Assembly (NCBI GenBank): GCA_036322835.1
Contig: AP027304.1
Location: 2,790,001 to 2,854,000, forward strand
DNA length: 64,000 bases
Direction: 5' to 3'
Source: Tenuifilaceae bacterium CYCD
GTDB lineage: Bacteria; Bacteroidota; Bacteroidia; Bacteroidales; Tenuifilaceae
Position numbers and translations under genes: made by a program. This document shows, piece after piece, positions 17,076 through 26,605 of this stretch. The stretch's first letter is position 1, and every line of letters starts with the position of its first letter. The notes under the pieces are model-generated. The model did no database searches. It was given only the letters and a program-made list of their open reading frames with translations, and was not told the origin of the DNA.

Positions 17076-17384
17076 TTAACGTTTGTCGGTAATTCCGAAC
17101 TCTTTCCAGCGCGATTGGTAGAAGTTCTGCTTAACAATTTTCTTAACCTTTTGGATTTGAACTTTTAGCTCAATAAGACGAAGATTGGCCTCTCTTGCTT
17201 TGATCTTAGATTCGGTTTTCAGTTTTTCTAAGGCCTCGTTGTTTGCCTTGATGAATTTGTTGCTGACTTCCATCTCCGCAATAAATTTGTCGTCGATGCC
17301 TTTTTCTTTTACTAGGTTGATTTTACCTTTTAGGCCAACAATGATTTTGTCTACTTTGTTGGTTTGTTCCGAAAGAATTTTCAT
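17076..17384 (-). CDS. Small coiled-coil protein of unknown function
   Basis: This is a 102-residue, highly charged protein predicted to be almost wholly helical (KDKI/KEKG-type heptads from ~5 to 85), ending WKEFGITDKR. There is no signal peptide, so it is probably cytosolic. It lies 66 bp downstream of another small unknown gene on the same strand; a GGGAGG/CCTCCC inverted repeat (17405-17433) between them may reduce read-through. I do not recognise a family. Confidence 0.55.
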   Translation of the reverse strand: MKILSEQTNKVDKIIVGLKGKINLVKEKGIDDKFIAEMEVSNKFIKANNEALEKLKTESKIKAREANLRLIELKVQIQKVKKIVKQNFYQSRWKEFGITDKR

Positions 17385-17450
17385 TGATTTTTGTTTTACT
17401 TGTAGGGAGGGATTTAGTTTTCTTTAGCCTCCCTCCATCGGCTATAAGTA

Positions 17451-17750
17451 TTAATAAAAACTAGTGTTCTTGCTTTTCCGTTTGAAAACTCCGGTAATCA
17501 CATTGGAGGTATCTCCATTGGATTTAAAGAACTTAAAGCCCAGAAGTTCCATGCTTTGTTTCATGTCGCGCCGTTTTACGCTTATAGTTCTAAACTCGAA
17601 TGCCGACTCAATTATTTTCATGTAATGCATACGTTCCTCTTTGCTAACATTGGTTTGAATGTGTTGCATAAAGTTGAACGCATCTTCTTCAGATAGATTC
17701 CAAACATTTTCTGGTGTCAACTCTTTTGGCTCTATAATTGGCTGTTCCAT
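17451..17750 (-). CDS. Small hypothetical protein
   Basis: A 99-residue acidic-to-basic protein with VWNLSEEDAFNFMQHIQ and a basic C-terminus (GVFKRKSKNTSFY). There is no signal peptide or membrane helix. A -7-like TAAATTTG on the minus strand (17780-17787) precedes it. Function unknown; it and the following coiled-coil gene may form a pair. Confidence 0.5.
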   Translation of the reverse strand: MEQPIIEPKELTPENVWNLSEEDAFNFMQHIQTNVSKEERMHYMKIIESAFEFRTISVKRRDMKQSMELLGFKFFKSNGDTSNVITGVFKRKSKNTSFY

Positions 17751-18079
17751 AGTGTATTTAATTTTGTTTTGTGACTAAGCAAATTTACTTTTTTAAAGAT
17801 CCAATTGTAACCATATACGGATGCTGTTTTTCTTGTTTTTTATAGTAAAATTCAGGTAACCAGTTTTTTGCAAAAGTTAAAAAACGTTAAGCGGCATGGA
17901 CGGAAATATTGTGGTAAATGTCATTTTAAATTATTTAACAGATGGCTTGATCTTGGGGTATTGCTGCTGAACCGTATTGTTTATACTTTTATGAACAATA
18001 CGGTGTTTACTGTAAAATTAAACTTATTGGTTAATCCTAAATCCTACATAAACTTTAATTAATAAACTTTAATAAAACT
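17751..18079. other. Intergenic region without a recognisable gene
   Basis: This is a divergent promoter region between a leftward small gene and the rightward outer-membrane protein gene. It holds TAAATTTG on the minus strand at 17780-17787. The short rightward open frame here has no recognisable protein character and is not called. Confidence 0.5.
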
Positions 18080-20518
18080 ATGAAAAATGTACTTTTTGCT
18101 ATTCTGATTATTACATTTCCTTTGGCTTTATTTTCTCAAAAAAGTTCTGAACCAGTTTTTAAGTTAAGGGGACAGGTGTCCGATTCTACTAGTAATGTTA
18201 GTATTCCCTATGCAACTATTACTATTCTAAATGATTCCGATAATTCTATTGAAAAGCAGATGGCAACTGATGCCGATGGTGTGTTTGAAACATCACTTAA
18301 TTCATCGGGAAATTATGTGATTGTGGCCAATTCCATAGGCTATAACTCCATTCGAAAACCCATAGAGGTGAAAAGTTTCGACAAACTATTAGATGTTGGT
18401 AAACTTGCATTGAGTCAGGCGACGGTTGAACTTGGAGAGGTGCAAGTGGTAGGGCTGAAACCTTTGGTTAAAGTTGAGGCCGATAAGCTTACCTATAACG
18501 CCGATGCCGATCCGGATACTAAAACCTCGAATGCCCTTGATTTGTTGAAAAAAGTTCCGCTTATCACGGTGGATGGCGAGGATAATGTTCAACTAAAGGG
18601 ATCGAGTAACTATAAGGTGTTTATGAACGGGAAGCCATCGACTATGGCTACCAATAATACGAAGGACTTTTTGAAAAATCTACCTGCAAGTTCAATTAAG
18701 AATATCGAGGTGATTACATCGCCTGGGGCAAAGTACGATGCCGAGGGTGTTGGCGGAATCATTAACATAATTACCCAAAAGAAAATTCTGAACGGTTATA
18801 CCGGTAGCGTGAATGCTGGGGTAAACAATCTTGGCGTGGTTAATGGCGGTATTAGTTACTCTGCAACATTTGGAAAACTTGGCGTGTCTACAAGTCTGTA
18901 TAACTACTATCAGGATAATCCATATTACAGGAACTCAACCTTTAGGATTGATACCTCAAACTACACATCAACAACGGATGGAAAGTCGAAATATAAAGGG
19001 ATGAGCCCCTGGGGTGAGGGTGAACTAAGCTACGAGATAGATAGCTTAAACCTGATTAATGCCTCGTTCGGATTTTGGTATGCCAAAAACAAAAATTTAT
19101 CGAGTTCTACAAGGAGTGAGGTCGATTTAACTACGAAGGAATATCGCCTGAGCAACGAAACTAAATATGTGTGGGGCGAGCCCGAGGGGAGTATCGATTA
19201 CCAGCGTATTTCGAAGCGAAATAAGGATCAGATTTTCACACTTTCGTACAAGGTGAATAGCAATCCGGAGAAAAGTGATGGTGAGTCGGTGATTGATAAT
19301 GTTGTTAATTACTACGAATCGTGGCGTAAGTCTAAAAATGATGCATCTAGCACTGAGCATACTTTTCAGGCAGACTATGTTAAGCCGTTTGCGCTGGATT
19401 ATAAGCTGGAAATTGGGCTGAAGTACATCCTGCGTAAGAATAGTAGCGAAACCGATGCCTACTACTACGATTACGCGAATCAGCAATTCGTGTACGATCC
19501 AACGCAGATTAACGATTTTGATTACACCCAGAATATTTACGCCGCTTACCTTTCGGGCAGCAAGTCTATCAAAAAACTTAGCCTAAAAGCCGGGCTTAGG
19601 GTTGAGAATGTGAATACCGATGGCACATTTACCGCCAGCAGCTATACCGATTTTGAAAACTCAAACTTTGAGTATGTACCCTCGGCTTCCATGTCGTACC
19701 AAATGAATGAGGCTAGCAGTATTCGGTTATCGTATAGTAAGCGAATACAGCGCCCCGACATATGGTATCTTAACCCGTTTGTTAACGATTTGGATCCAAC
19801 GAATATATCCTATGGAAATCCAAAGCTCGATCCTGAACGGTTCCACAACTTTGAACTTAACGTTGGGCGGTTCTCTAAAGCGGGGAGCATAAATTTTACG
19901 CTATACAATTCATTCTCGAATAATGGAATCGATAGGATTACAAGTTTAAAGGACGGGGCTCTTGTAACAACCTACGGGAATGTGGATAAAATTCAGACCT
20001 GGGGCGTTTCGTCGTATGCATCGTTAAGGTTTGGCCAAAAAATAAATGTTAATATTAACGGTTCGGTTAATTACAACAGTATCGACAGTCAGGAGGGTCT
20101 GGGGTTGCGGAGCGATGGCTGGGGGTATAATGTTTACGGGAATGTGCAGTACCTTTTGCCCAAAGGGTTTAAGGTGTCGGCCTATGGGATGTGCTTTAAG
20201 CGTGCAGCCCAGCTGCAAACCAGCGTGAGCACTTTCTACAACATGGGTTTGTCGGTGAGCAAGAGTATGCTGAAGGAAAAAATGACGATAAGCCTGAGCG
20301 CCCGGAATATTTTCTGGGATAAAATGAAGTACACCTACACCGTTGAGGGTGTTTCGTATCGTCAGGAATCTGAGATGTACCGTTCGGGTCGTAATTTTGG
20401 TATATACATCAGCTATCGGTTTGGCGAAATGAATACTCAACTGAAAAAGACTCAGCGTGGAATTAACAACGATGATGTGAAGAAAGGTGAGAGCGGTGGA
20501 AGCTCTGGCGGAAATTAA
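18080..20518 (+). CDS. TonB-dependent receptor-like outer-membrane beta-barrel protein
   Basis: The 812-residue protein has a signal peptide (~1-20, ending LFSQ), a carboxypeptidase-regulatory-like domain (~28-110), a plug domain (~135-230: LLKKVPLITVDGEDNVQLKG, then NIEVITSPGAKYDAEG) and a long barrel in the style of the OMP_b-brl_3 family. I see no clear TonB box. Such proteins import or bind large ligands at the outer membrane. It stands alone with no SusD or DUF4249 partner, so the ligand cannot be inferred. Confidence 0.9.
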   Translation: MKNVLFAILIITFPLALFSQKSSEPVFKLRGQVSDSTSNVSIPYATITILNDSDNSIEKQMATDADGVFETSLNSSGNYVIVANSIGYNSIRKPIEVKSFDKLLDVGKLALSQATVELGEVQVVGLKPLVKVEADKLTYNADADPDTKTSNALDLLKKVPLITVDGEDNVQLKGSSNYKVFMNGKPSTMATNNTKDFLKNLPASSIKNIEVITSPGAKYDAEGVGGIINIITQKKILNGYTGSVNAGVNNLGVVNGGISYSATFGKLGVSTSLYNYYQDNPYYRNSTFRIDTSNYTSTTDGKSKYKGMSPWGEGELSYEIDSLNLINASFGFWYAKNKNLSSSTRSEVDLTTKEYRLSNETKYVWGEPEGSIDYQRISKRNKDQIFTLSYKVNSNPEKSDGESVIDNVVNYYESWRKSKNDASSTEHTFQADYVKPFALDYKLEIGLKYILRKNSSETDAYYYDYANQQFVYDPTQINDFDYTQNIYAAYLSGSKSIKKLSLKAGLRVENVNTDGTFTASSYTDFENSNFEYVPSASMSYQMNEASSIRLSYSKRIQRPDIWYLNPFVNDLDPTNISYGNPKLDPERFHNFELNVGRFSKAGSINFTLYNSFSNNGIDRITSLKDGALVTTYGNVDKIQTWGVSSYASLRFGQKINVNINGSVNYNSIDSQEGLGLRSDGWGYNVYGNVQYLLPKGFKVSAYGMCFKRAAQLQTSVSTFYNMGLSVSKSMLKEKMTISLSARNIFWDKMKYTYTVEGVSYRQESEMYRSGRNFGIYISYRFGEMNTQLKKTQRGINNDDVKKGESGGSSGGN

Positions 20519-20574
20519 TTTGAAACAAGGCGTTGATACTGTTGACGTATTCTAGGATTTAAGTTGTATATATG

Positions 20575-20606
20575 AAAAGGGGAGGGCGATAGTCTTCCCC
20601 CTTTTT
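20575..20606 (+). terminator. Terminator after the outer-membrane barrel gene
   Basis: AAAAGGGG (20575-20582) pairs with CCCCTTTT (20598-20605) around a 15-nt partly paired centre, and the stem runs into a T tract. Confidence 0.7.
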
Positions 20607-20719
20607 ATTTGAGTCTCCATGTGCTAGCAATAAAGTAATTTATGGTTGTTAGTTAGGATTGTTTTTTGAATACCCATTTATCAATCGTTGAAAATATATC
20701 GTAGCTTTACGGTATAGCA

Positions 20720-20926
20720 TTGTATACGCACGAAGATATGCTGCAAGCTACAGGGGACAATTGTACGTGCACGAAAGTTTGCCGCAGAGTTACGGCAAGT
20801 AATTGTACACGCACGAAAATATGATGCAAACTGCAGGAGGCAATTGTACACGCACGAAGATTTGCTACAGTTCTACGCTCTGTGATCGTATATGAACGAC
20901 GCTATGCTGCAGAGTTGCGACGGCAC
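20720..20926. repeat. Five-copy 41-42 bp tandem repeat
   Basis: Imperfect units start at 20720, 20761, 20803, 20844 and 20886. Each opens T(T/C)GTA(T/C) followed by a largely conserved ACGCACGAA and a TGCTGCA-type word, then a more variable tail. A partial unit may precede them. No continuous reading frame fits the array. It fills most of the gap between two convergent genes. Confidence 0.75.
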
Positions 20927-20951
20927 AATGGGCTGACTTTTGTGAATGCTG

Positions 20952-21989
20952 TTACTTTTCCTTCAACGCTCGGTATCGATTGCCCCAGAACTTGTATTTT
21001 GTTAGCGAGGTGTAAACCATCAACCGCTCAAAGGGTTTTAATCGCATTAAGTAATGCACTGCGCGGTAGAATATCCCCAGAAAAAATAGGAATATGATAA
21101 TTTCAACCACGTTTTGGATGAATACATTTTTGATTTCGAAGAATAGCGAGTCAAAGTACTTAAAGAATATTGCTGTTATAAACGATGCGGCAATGGCATA
21201 CGAAATAATAAATCCATGGGCTGTTTCAATGGCCCTTTTGGGGCAATGGCTTATGCAGTGCATGCAGCTCTCGCACTTAAATGTCCAGAATGGGCGCGAG
21301 TCGATTTTAACTATGGCTTTCACGGGGCATTGGTTAATACATAAATCGCAGCGGTTGCAATCGGACGAGGCGTAGAAGGTTTTTGCAAAAACAAATCGAC
21401 CCACGAGGTAGTATCCCAGAGATATAGGTGTAATAACAATGTCCTGCACTATCTCGTGTAACGCCCTAAAATCTTTCTTTCCTGTAAGTATCTTCTGGGC
21501 GCAGCTAACAACTCTTCCTTTGTTCTTTTCGTGAAGTGTTTTTATGGTTTTGTCGTTTAGCCCGGGGTGTAGCGATATCCAGTTCGACGGTAGATCAACC
21601 GGAACCATGCCTACAATGGAGTATCCTTTTAGTTTTAGTATCAGCGACGACAGCAGGAATGTGATTCCCGAGAGTCCTGGTACGTTCCATTTTCCTATTA
21701 GCATGCCGGCACGGGTATTCATCAGCAGCACTTTGTTTTTCCCTTTCGGGAAACGGGCTATGAAGTTAAGCATAACCGGGGGGTAGTTGAATCCATGCAC
21801 CGGTGATGTGAAAACAATTAACGAATTGAGTGACGGTGGGGGTACCGATAATCGGTTAATTTCCGAGATATTGCTGGTGGTGCTGGGTATACCCATTTTT
21901 TCGGCAACAGCCGAAAACCATGTGGCAACATTCCGGGAGTTGCCTGTTCCGGAAAAGTAGTAAATGGTAAGTTGGCGATATATGGTCAT
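20952..21989 (-). CDS. EFR1-family flavodoxin-ferredoxin with membrane segment
   Basis: The 345-residue protein has a flavodoxin-like N-terminus (YYFSGTGNSRNVATWF binds FMN phosphate). A double 4Fe-4S ferredoxin domain follows at ~215-255 (CNRCDLCINQCP and CESCMHCISHCP, eight cysteines complete), then two or three C-terminal membrane helices (~265-325). EFR1 proteins are thought to pass electrons between FMN and iron-sulfur centres; partners are unknown. The membrane tail places it at the inner membrane. It is 5 bp downstream of the methyltransferase-like gene, so they are likely co-transcribed. Confidence 0.88.
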   Translation of the reverse strand: MTIYRQLTIYYFSGTGNSRNVATWFSAVAEKMGIPSTTSNISEINRLSVPPPSLNSLIVFTSPVHGFNYPPVMLNFIARFPKGKNKVLLMNTRAGMLIGKWNVPGLSGITFLLSSLILKLKGYSIVGMVPVDLPSNWISLHPGLNDKTIKTLHEKNKGRVVSCAQKILTGKKDFRALHEIVQDIVITPISLGYYLVGRFVFAKTFYASSDCNRCDLCINQCPVKAIVKIDSRPFWTFKCESCMHCISHCPKRAIETAHGFIISYAIAASFITAIFFKYFDSLFFEIKNVFIQNVVEIIIFLFFLGIFYRAVHYLMRLKPFERLMVYTSLTKYKFWGNRYRALKEK

Positions 21990-21994
21990 GGCTG

Positions 21995-22660
21995 CTATTC
22001 GGGTTGTTTTTGAGCAATAAATATTTTTCCTGTACTCATTACCGTCATCACCTTTAGATTCTCAAATGTTTTCCCGTAGAGCTCTTTCAGCAATGGCAGC
22101 TGGTTACGGCTTGTTTTGGAGTTGACAAACTTGTTGAATACCACCATTCCCTGGCTGTTTAGTATGTTTTTGAGAGAATGGATGAATTGCTCTGTTTCTA
22201 CCTCCTCGGGTACATTGGTGTCTACATAGGTATCAATTACAATCAAGTCGTACTTTTTGTGGCATTCACTTACATATTGAGCCGCGCTGGTACAATGAAT
22301 GGTGATATTCTTTAGCGTTTTTATGTTGAAGTACTTTTCGCCCAGTTCCAGAACCTTTGGGTCGATTTCCACGCCATCAATCATGCAATTCGATTTATAT
22401 CCGTGAACAATTTCGGCAACGCTACCAGTTCCGAATCCAAGGATAAGGGCTGTGTTTATCGGATTCCAATTGAGGTTTAGCCTCCTGAAAGTTTTTACGA
22501 ACAGGGTGTGAAGCGATCCAAAGGAGTAGTTTGTGTACTCGCTGTTCAGCGAGTACTTTCCGCAGTAAAGCATAATTTCGAGAACAGGATTCCGCGCGCT
22601 ACTGGTTAGCTCAATGGTAATAGGGTAGATGTAGCTTAGGATGTTATCGATTCTTCGCAT
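21995..22660 (-). CDS. Spermidine-synthase-like class I methyltransferase fold protein
   Basis: The 221-residue protein has a Rossmann-type core: LILGFGTGSVAEIV (motif I), DGVEIDPKVLELGEKYF (acidic loop) and DLIVIDTYVD (motif IV). The spacing and DGVEIDP resemble the polyamine-synthase-like branch, but the usual spermidine synthase gate residues are not all visible, so an actual polyamine product is uncertain. It is the first gene of a pair with the EFR1 gene. Confidence 0.72.
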   Translation of the reverse strand: MRRIDNILSYIYPITIELTSSARNPVLEIMLYCGKYSLNSEYTNYSFGSLHTLFVKTFRRLNLNWNPINTALILGFGTGSVAEIVHGYKSNCMIDGVEIDPKVLELGEKYFNIKTLKNITIHCTSAAQYVSECHKKYDLIVIDTYVDTNVPEEVETEQFIHSLKNILNSQGMVVFNKFVNSKTSRNQLPLLKELYGKTFENLKVMTVMSTGKIFIAQKQPE

Positions 22661-22750
22661 TAACCGTGATAATGTTTTTATATGGCTGGTTTTTCATTAT
22701 CAAATATAGTATATTATTGAGATTAATCTTTTGGTATGGGATGTTTTGTA

Positions 22751-22780
22751 AAAAAGGCTCCGGCATTTACCGGAACCTTT
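22751..22780 (-). terminator. Terminator of the Big2/beta-helix lipoprotein gene
   Basis: An 11-bp stem with one mismatch (AAAGGcTCCGG against CCGGAaCCTTT) has a 6-nt loop and is followed on the minus strand by T residues. It stands 55 bp past the stop codon. Confidence 0.8.
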
Positions 22781-22834
22781 CCCTTGTTGATTAAATAAAC
22801 GACTTGTTCAATCTATTGAAAACTAAAATCTATG

Positions 22835-24334
22835 CTAATTATTTATTGTACCCGATGTGTTGTTCAATGTTGTGTAGGTTAGCGTGTGGCCGTTCTTGTT
22901 GATTGTTGCATTATTGGTTAGAGTGATGGTGTCTACATACGAATCGCCGGTTAACGACCAGGTTCCGCCGTTTACGGTAATTGATGTAGATTTGGCTGTG
23001 TTGGCGTTGTCGTAGGCTCCGCTCAACGTAACGCCTGAGTTAACAGTAACTACTGCAGAGCTGTACGAGTCGGCAACAATACTACCTGTGTATGTTGTGC
23101 CACTACCCGACAGGATTAAAGTCCCGGTTGCCCCATTGGTACTCCAGCGGGTGTTGTAATCAACTTTCATGAGTATGCCCGAAGGAATAGTTGTGGAAAC
23201 ACCATCGAGTGTAACCTGACCGTTAACGTTGGTCACAATTTCAATGAAAGGAGTGCTAGCCCCGGTCATTGTTAACGAACCTCCAGTAACCGTGATAACT
23301 CCGTTGATTCCTGTGCCAGCATCTCCCGAACCGCTTTGCAGAATCATCAACCCACGGCTCGATGAGCCTGCTCCGGACGTGATTGTACTGTTGTTTATAG
23401 TGATATAGTTATCCCCTTCAATTACGCCTACCTCGCCCTGGGCCGAACTACCCGTAATGTTATTTACGGTGAGATTCCCGGTTGAATACATCACTGCACA
23501 ATCGACGCCGGTTGCATTGTAGGTTCCTCCAGTAACATTTACTATTCCGCCTCCCTTATCCAGTGCAATAACGGAACTGTTACTGCCAGCCGTATTGATG
23601 GTAAGGTTCGATGCGGTAATAGTTCCGCCACCCGTGGCATGGATACCGCGTGATAGATTTTTTGAGCAGGTAATGGTAGCATCCGATACGGTTACAGTAC
23701 CGCCATAGGCTACTATTCCGTTGGAGCCGATACTATTTGTGGTAATTGTACCACCAACCATGTTGATTACGCCCGAACTGCTTGCCAGAATAGCTGCATT
23801 TGTTCCGTAGAAACTGCTGTTGTCGGAGTTCCCCGTATCGCCTGTTTTAGTAATTGTGCAGGAATTCATGGTGAATGTGCCACCCGATACCTTCACCGCG
23901 TTTTCGTCGGAAGTGGATGAGGTGTAAGTTTTATCCGATACCGTAACCGTTCCGGAGGTTTGCGTGTATGCTCCTGCCGAGGACGATTCGGTTACTGTTA
24001 CAGTACAGCTGGCTGTAAAACTACCATCGTCAGTTGTTACTGTTACAGTTGTAGACCCTTCTCCTTCGGCAGTAACAGCACCTGCATTTACTGTTGCAAC
24101 AGAGGTGTTGTTGCTATGCCAAGTTACGGTTTGGTGGGTTGCGTTGGAGGGGCTAATGGTTGCTGTTAGTGTCTCGGACGAGCCATCTGTTAGCGAAAGT
24201 GTAGTTTTATTGAGCGTTACACCGGTTACAGCGATGGTTGTATCGTCGTCATCATCGCTGCACGACCACAGTGCTCCTGTTGCCAGTATGCTTAATGCAG
24301 CAATAAGAAAGTAAAATCTTAAAGCAATTTTCAT
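22835..24334 (-). CDS. Surface lipoprotein with Big2 domain and right-handed beta-helix
   Basis: From the ATG at 24334 (longer in-frame starts to 24400 add a non-hydrophobic leader) the product has 499 residues. It starts with a lipoprotein signal peptide whose mature end is Cys-Ser-Asp-Asp-Asp-Asp-Asp, an acidic patch resembling the Bacteroidota lipoprotein export signal for the cell surface. A Big2 Ig-like domain follows (VTGVTLNKTTLSLTDGSS). The rest (~120-495) is Thr/Ser/Gly-rich short strand repeats (GGTITTNSIG, GGGTITASNL) typical of a right-handed beta-helix. No catalytic residues are evident; a carbohydrate-related or adhesive role is possible. Confidence 0.82.
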   Translation of the reverse strand: MKIALRFYFLIAALSILATGALWSCSDDDDDTTIAVTGVTLNKTTLSLTDGSSETLTATISPSNATHQTVTWHSNNTSVATVNAGAVTAEGEGSTTVTVTTDDGSFTASCTVTVTESSSAGAYTQTSGTVTVSDKTYTSSTSDENAVKVSGGTFTMNSCTITKTGDTGNSDNSSFYGTNAAILASSSGVINMVGGTITTNSIGSNGIVAYGGTVTVSDATITCSKNLSRGIHATGGGTITASNLTINTAGSNSSVIALDKGGGIVNVTGGTYNATGVDCAVMYSTGNLTVNNITGSSAQGEVGVIEGDNYITINNSTITSGAGSSSRGLMILQSGSGDAGTGINGVITVTGGSLTMTGASTPFIEIVTNVNGQVTLDGVSTTIPSGILMKVDYNTRWSTNGATGTLILSGSGTTYTGSIVADSYSSAVVTVNSGVTLSGAYDNANTAKSTSITVNGGTWSLTGDSYVDTITLTNNATINKNGHTLTYTTLNNTSGTINN

Positions 24335-24502
24335 AGTCATCAGTTTTATGTTTGTATTTGAATGCGAATGTTTTCTGATGCACATAAAACGGTGCAGCAC
24401 TAAGGATATTATATTTAAAGTAGACTTTTAATAAAAATAGGAGTATTGCTCATTAACCATGTTTTGTGTTAAGCGAATTAATTAATTGTTGAGAGTTGAA
24501 AA

Positions 24503-25387
24503 CTATTTTATACGTGTAATTATGGTTGTCTCAAAATTGCTTGATGTAATTCTATGCCGTTCAATTCTAAATACAGTGCTATCAAGATACTGTTCAATGA
24601 AACTTAACGAAGGGGCGTAATGAAATTTGCCACCAATTTTTAATGAGTTCAGTATTTGCATATATTTTCTGGCGTACTCCATAAAATTCCCACTATTCCG
24701 TAAATGGTGATGGCTGAAATGGTTGGAGAAACCCAGATTGCTTACTATTGTACCCCATTCTTGGGTGCTATAGTTGTATTCAAGCCAATCGGCAGCGAGT
24801 AAGTATGGTTCACTCTGCGCCAATCGGTCAACCCCGTATGCCTCAATACCATTATCTCTTAAATAGGTAATTAGGTTTCCTTGCGATCCACAGCCAATAT
24901 CTAAAACTGGTTCTAAAATATCAGAAACATTGAGATGTAAAATCTCGAACTGAAAATTAGCGCTATACTCCGAACAGGTTATAGGCTGTATAATATCGTC
25001 CTTTCCTGAGTAAATATTTTCGGCAAAGGGGTTTGTTTTTGTTAACCAGTCTTTTAAACGTGTATAGTGATCTTCTGAAATTGTTTCAACTGATTCATTT
25101 TGACTTTTGATTGCGCCAAAAAGTTCACGGTAAATGCTCCTTAGGTGTTCCTTTGCTTCGCTATTAAAGGAAAAGTATTGGTTAATTCTGCAAAACTCAT
25201 GTAGGCATTTATCGGTAGCGTAATCGATAAGAAAGTTTTCAGTTTCGTGGTCGAGTGATGAAACTTCTTGTATTGATCTTATGGTATCATCAATAAATCT
25301 CATCGATTCTAAGGAATCGATATTGAACAAATTTTTACCCTTGTTGGAGTCAATCTGCCTATCAATGTTTTCTTTAAGGCATTTCAT
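24503..25387 (-). CDS. Class I SAM-dependent methyltransferase
   Basis: In this 294-residue protein the N-terminal ~135 residues are helical and unrecognised. The methyltransferase core starts at ~150 with VLDIGCGSQGNLITYL (motif I), EAYGVDRLA (acidic loop) and WGTIVSNLGFSNHF (motif IV). SNHFSHHHLR is an unusual His-rich stretch just after motif IV. Substrate unknown. It is followed at 15 bp by a small membrane protein gene upstream in the same direction. Confidence 0.75.
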   Translation of the reverse strand: MKCLKENIDRQIDSNKGKNLFNIDSLESMRFIDDTIRSIQEVSSLDHETENFLIDYATDKCLHEFCRINQYFSFNSEAKEHLRSIYRELFGAIKSQNESVETISEDHYTRLKDWLTKTNPFAENIYSGKDDIIQPITCSEYSANFQFEILHLNVSDILEPVLDIGCGSQGNLITYLRDNGIEAYGVDRLAQSEPYLLAADWLEYNYSTQEWGTIVSNLGFSNHFSHHHLRNSGNFMEYARKYMQILNSLKIGGKFHYAPSLSFIEQYLDSTVFRIERHRITSSNFETTIITRIK

Positions 25388-25402
25388 AGTACATACTTGA
25401 GA

Positions 25403-25861
25403 TCAAATTATTTCAATATCCAGGTTTTTGGATAACTTTTCTATTTCGGATTGTATTTCATCTAGGGTTTTTGCTTTGTAAAGCGGTATGATTTCATTGG
25501 AGTTTAATCCGTATAGATAAATCTTGTAGTTCTTATCAGCAATGTCTATGGTTCTGTTGCTTTGGCTATAGCTTCGCCATGCAAGAGTGGATTTTTTAAT
25601 TCCTATTTTCATGCTAGGTTCAACATTTACCCAATTCCCAATTCTGATTATTCCAAAGATATCGGTTGAATGTTTAACCCTTTTGTTTGTAATATCGATA
25701 TATGTAGTTGTGCCTGTGAATCCAACAAATGCACCGATTAAGATAGCGATGATTCCAGCATAGGAGTAGAAAAGAATATAGAATCCAACAGCAAAAACAA
25801 TGATTCCGGCAATTGTACCAACTGGTCCAAATGCTTTGTCGAGTTTATTTTTCTGTACCAT
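25403..25861 (-). CDS. Small membrane protein, probably bPH-like
   Basis: The 152-residue protein has two closely spaced membrane helices (~16-34 and 36-52, rich in Ile/Gly/Ala) followed by a ~95-residue cytosolic beta-rich region (TYIDITNKRVKHSTDIFG, then KIYLYGLNSNEIIPLY) that resembles bacterial PH-like domains. No specific family is recognised. It overlaps the secreted isochorismatase-like gene by 17 bp, indicating coupled translation. Confidence 0.6.
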   Translation of the reverse strand: MVQKNKLDKAFGPVGTIAGIIVFAVGFYILFYSYAGIIAILIGAFVGFTGTTTYIDITNKRVKHSTDIFGIIRIGNWVNVEPSMKIGIKKSTLAWRSYSQSNRTIDIADKNYKIYLYGLNSNEIIPLYKAKTLDEIQSEIEKLSKNLDIEII

Positions 25862-26447
25862 TACTGTTTAGAATATTGTTCAAAGGTATTGATTTTACGT
25901 TTGCTTTTAGGAGTTTATTCTCGGTTTTAATTTTGCCTTTAGGAGTTTTTGCTGCAATGGCTTCTGGTACATAGTACATTGAGTACCCTTTCTTTTTTCC
26001 GCCAAGTAGCGTTGCCTTAACGCAATGCTCCGCCATTAAACCAATAACTACTATATCTTTTAACCCCGATTTCTCGATGAACTTATTTAGATTTTCAGCA
26101 GAGAATGCGTCCGCTTTGTTTTTTGTTATAATGTTTTTGTTTACAATATTTAACCTTTGGTCGAGTTCAAGATCGGGTAGGGTATCAACCCTAAAACCCT
26201 TGAGCGAAACATTCAGCACACGGGCAATGGATTGAATGTAAACAACGTTCTCTGGTTTAAACTGATTAATAATCAAATTAGTGCTTGCTATTAAACTGTT
26301 TGCAGAGCTGTCCGATAAAGTGGTTGTGGTAAACTGCTTTTGAATGTCGAGCACAATTAAAATTTTGTTGCGATTAGTATTTTGAATTTGAGAAAAAGTG
26401 TTTAGTCCCATTAGGAGTAAAACCGCTAGTGAAATTATTCTTTTCAT
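25845..26447 (-). CDS. Exported isochorismatase-like cysteine hydrolase
   Basis: The 200-residue protein carries the isochorismatase-like triad: Asp in LIVLDIQKQFT, Lys in KNKADAFSAENL, and Cys in LMAEHCVKATLLGG. Family enzymes hydrolyse nicotinamide, carbamates or isochorismate. A signal peptide (~1-19, ending NTFSQ) is unusual for this mostly cytosolic family and places the enzyme in the periplasm. The 3' end overlaps the small membrane protein gene. Confidence 0.82.
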   Translation of the reverse strand: MKRIISLAVLLLMGLNTFSQIQNTNRNKILIVLDIQKQFTTTTLSDSSANSLIASTNLIINQFKPENVVYIQSIARVLNVSLKGFRVDTLPDLELDQRLNIVNKNIITKNKADAFSAENLNKFIEKSGLKDIVVIGLMAEHCVKATLLGGKKKGYSMYYVPEAIAAKTPKGKIKTENKLLKANVKSIPLNNILNSNGTEK

Positions 26448-26554
26448 TGATGAGGCTTTTAACGGATTATTTCACAATTTACAAATTATAATGGGTAATA
26501 TGTTGTCCGTTAATTGTAAAGAAGGTTAAGGTTTGCGATTCCATCCGTATTAAA

Positions 26555-26583
26555 ATAAAAAGGCATCTGTGCGATGCCCTTTG
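26555..26583 (-). terminator. Terminator of the methylglyoxal synthase gene
   Basis: GGCATC/GATGCC (26562-26567 and 26573-26578) with flanking AAA/TTT extends the stem, and the minus strand continues in T residues. It is 23 bp past the stop codon. Confidence 0.65.
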
Positions 26584-26605
26584 AATGTAATCTTCCTGAT
26601 AGTTA

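Noticed and set aside
17868-18062. Short rightward open frame before the outer-membrane barrel gene
   Set aside because: No recognisable protein character, and it fills an AT-rich promoter region.
20720-20926. CRISPR array
   Set aside because: The 41-42 bp units are contiguous, diverge throughout, have no constant repeat with unique spacers, and there are no cas genes.
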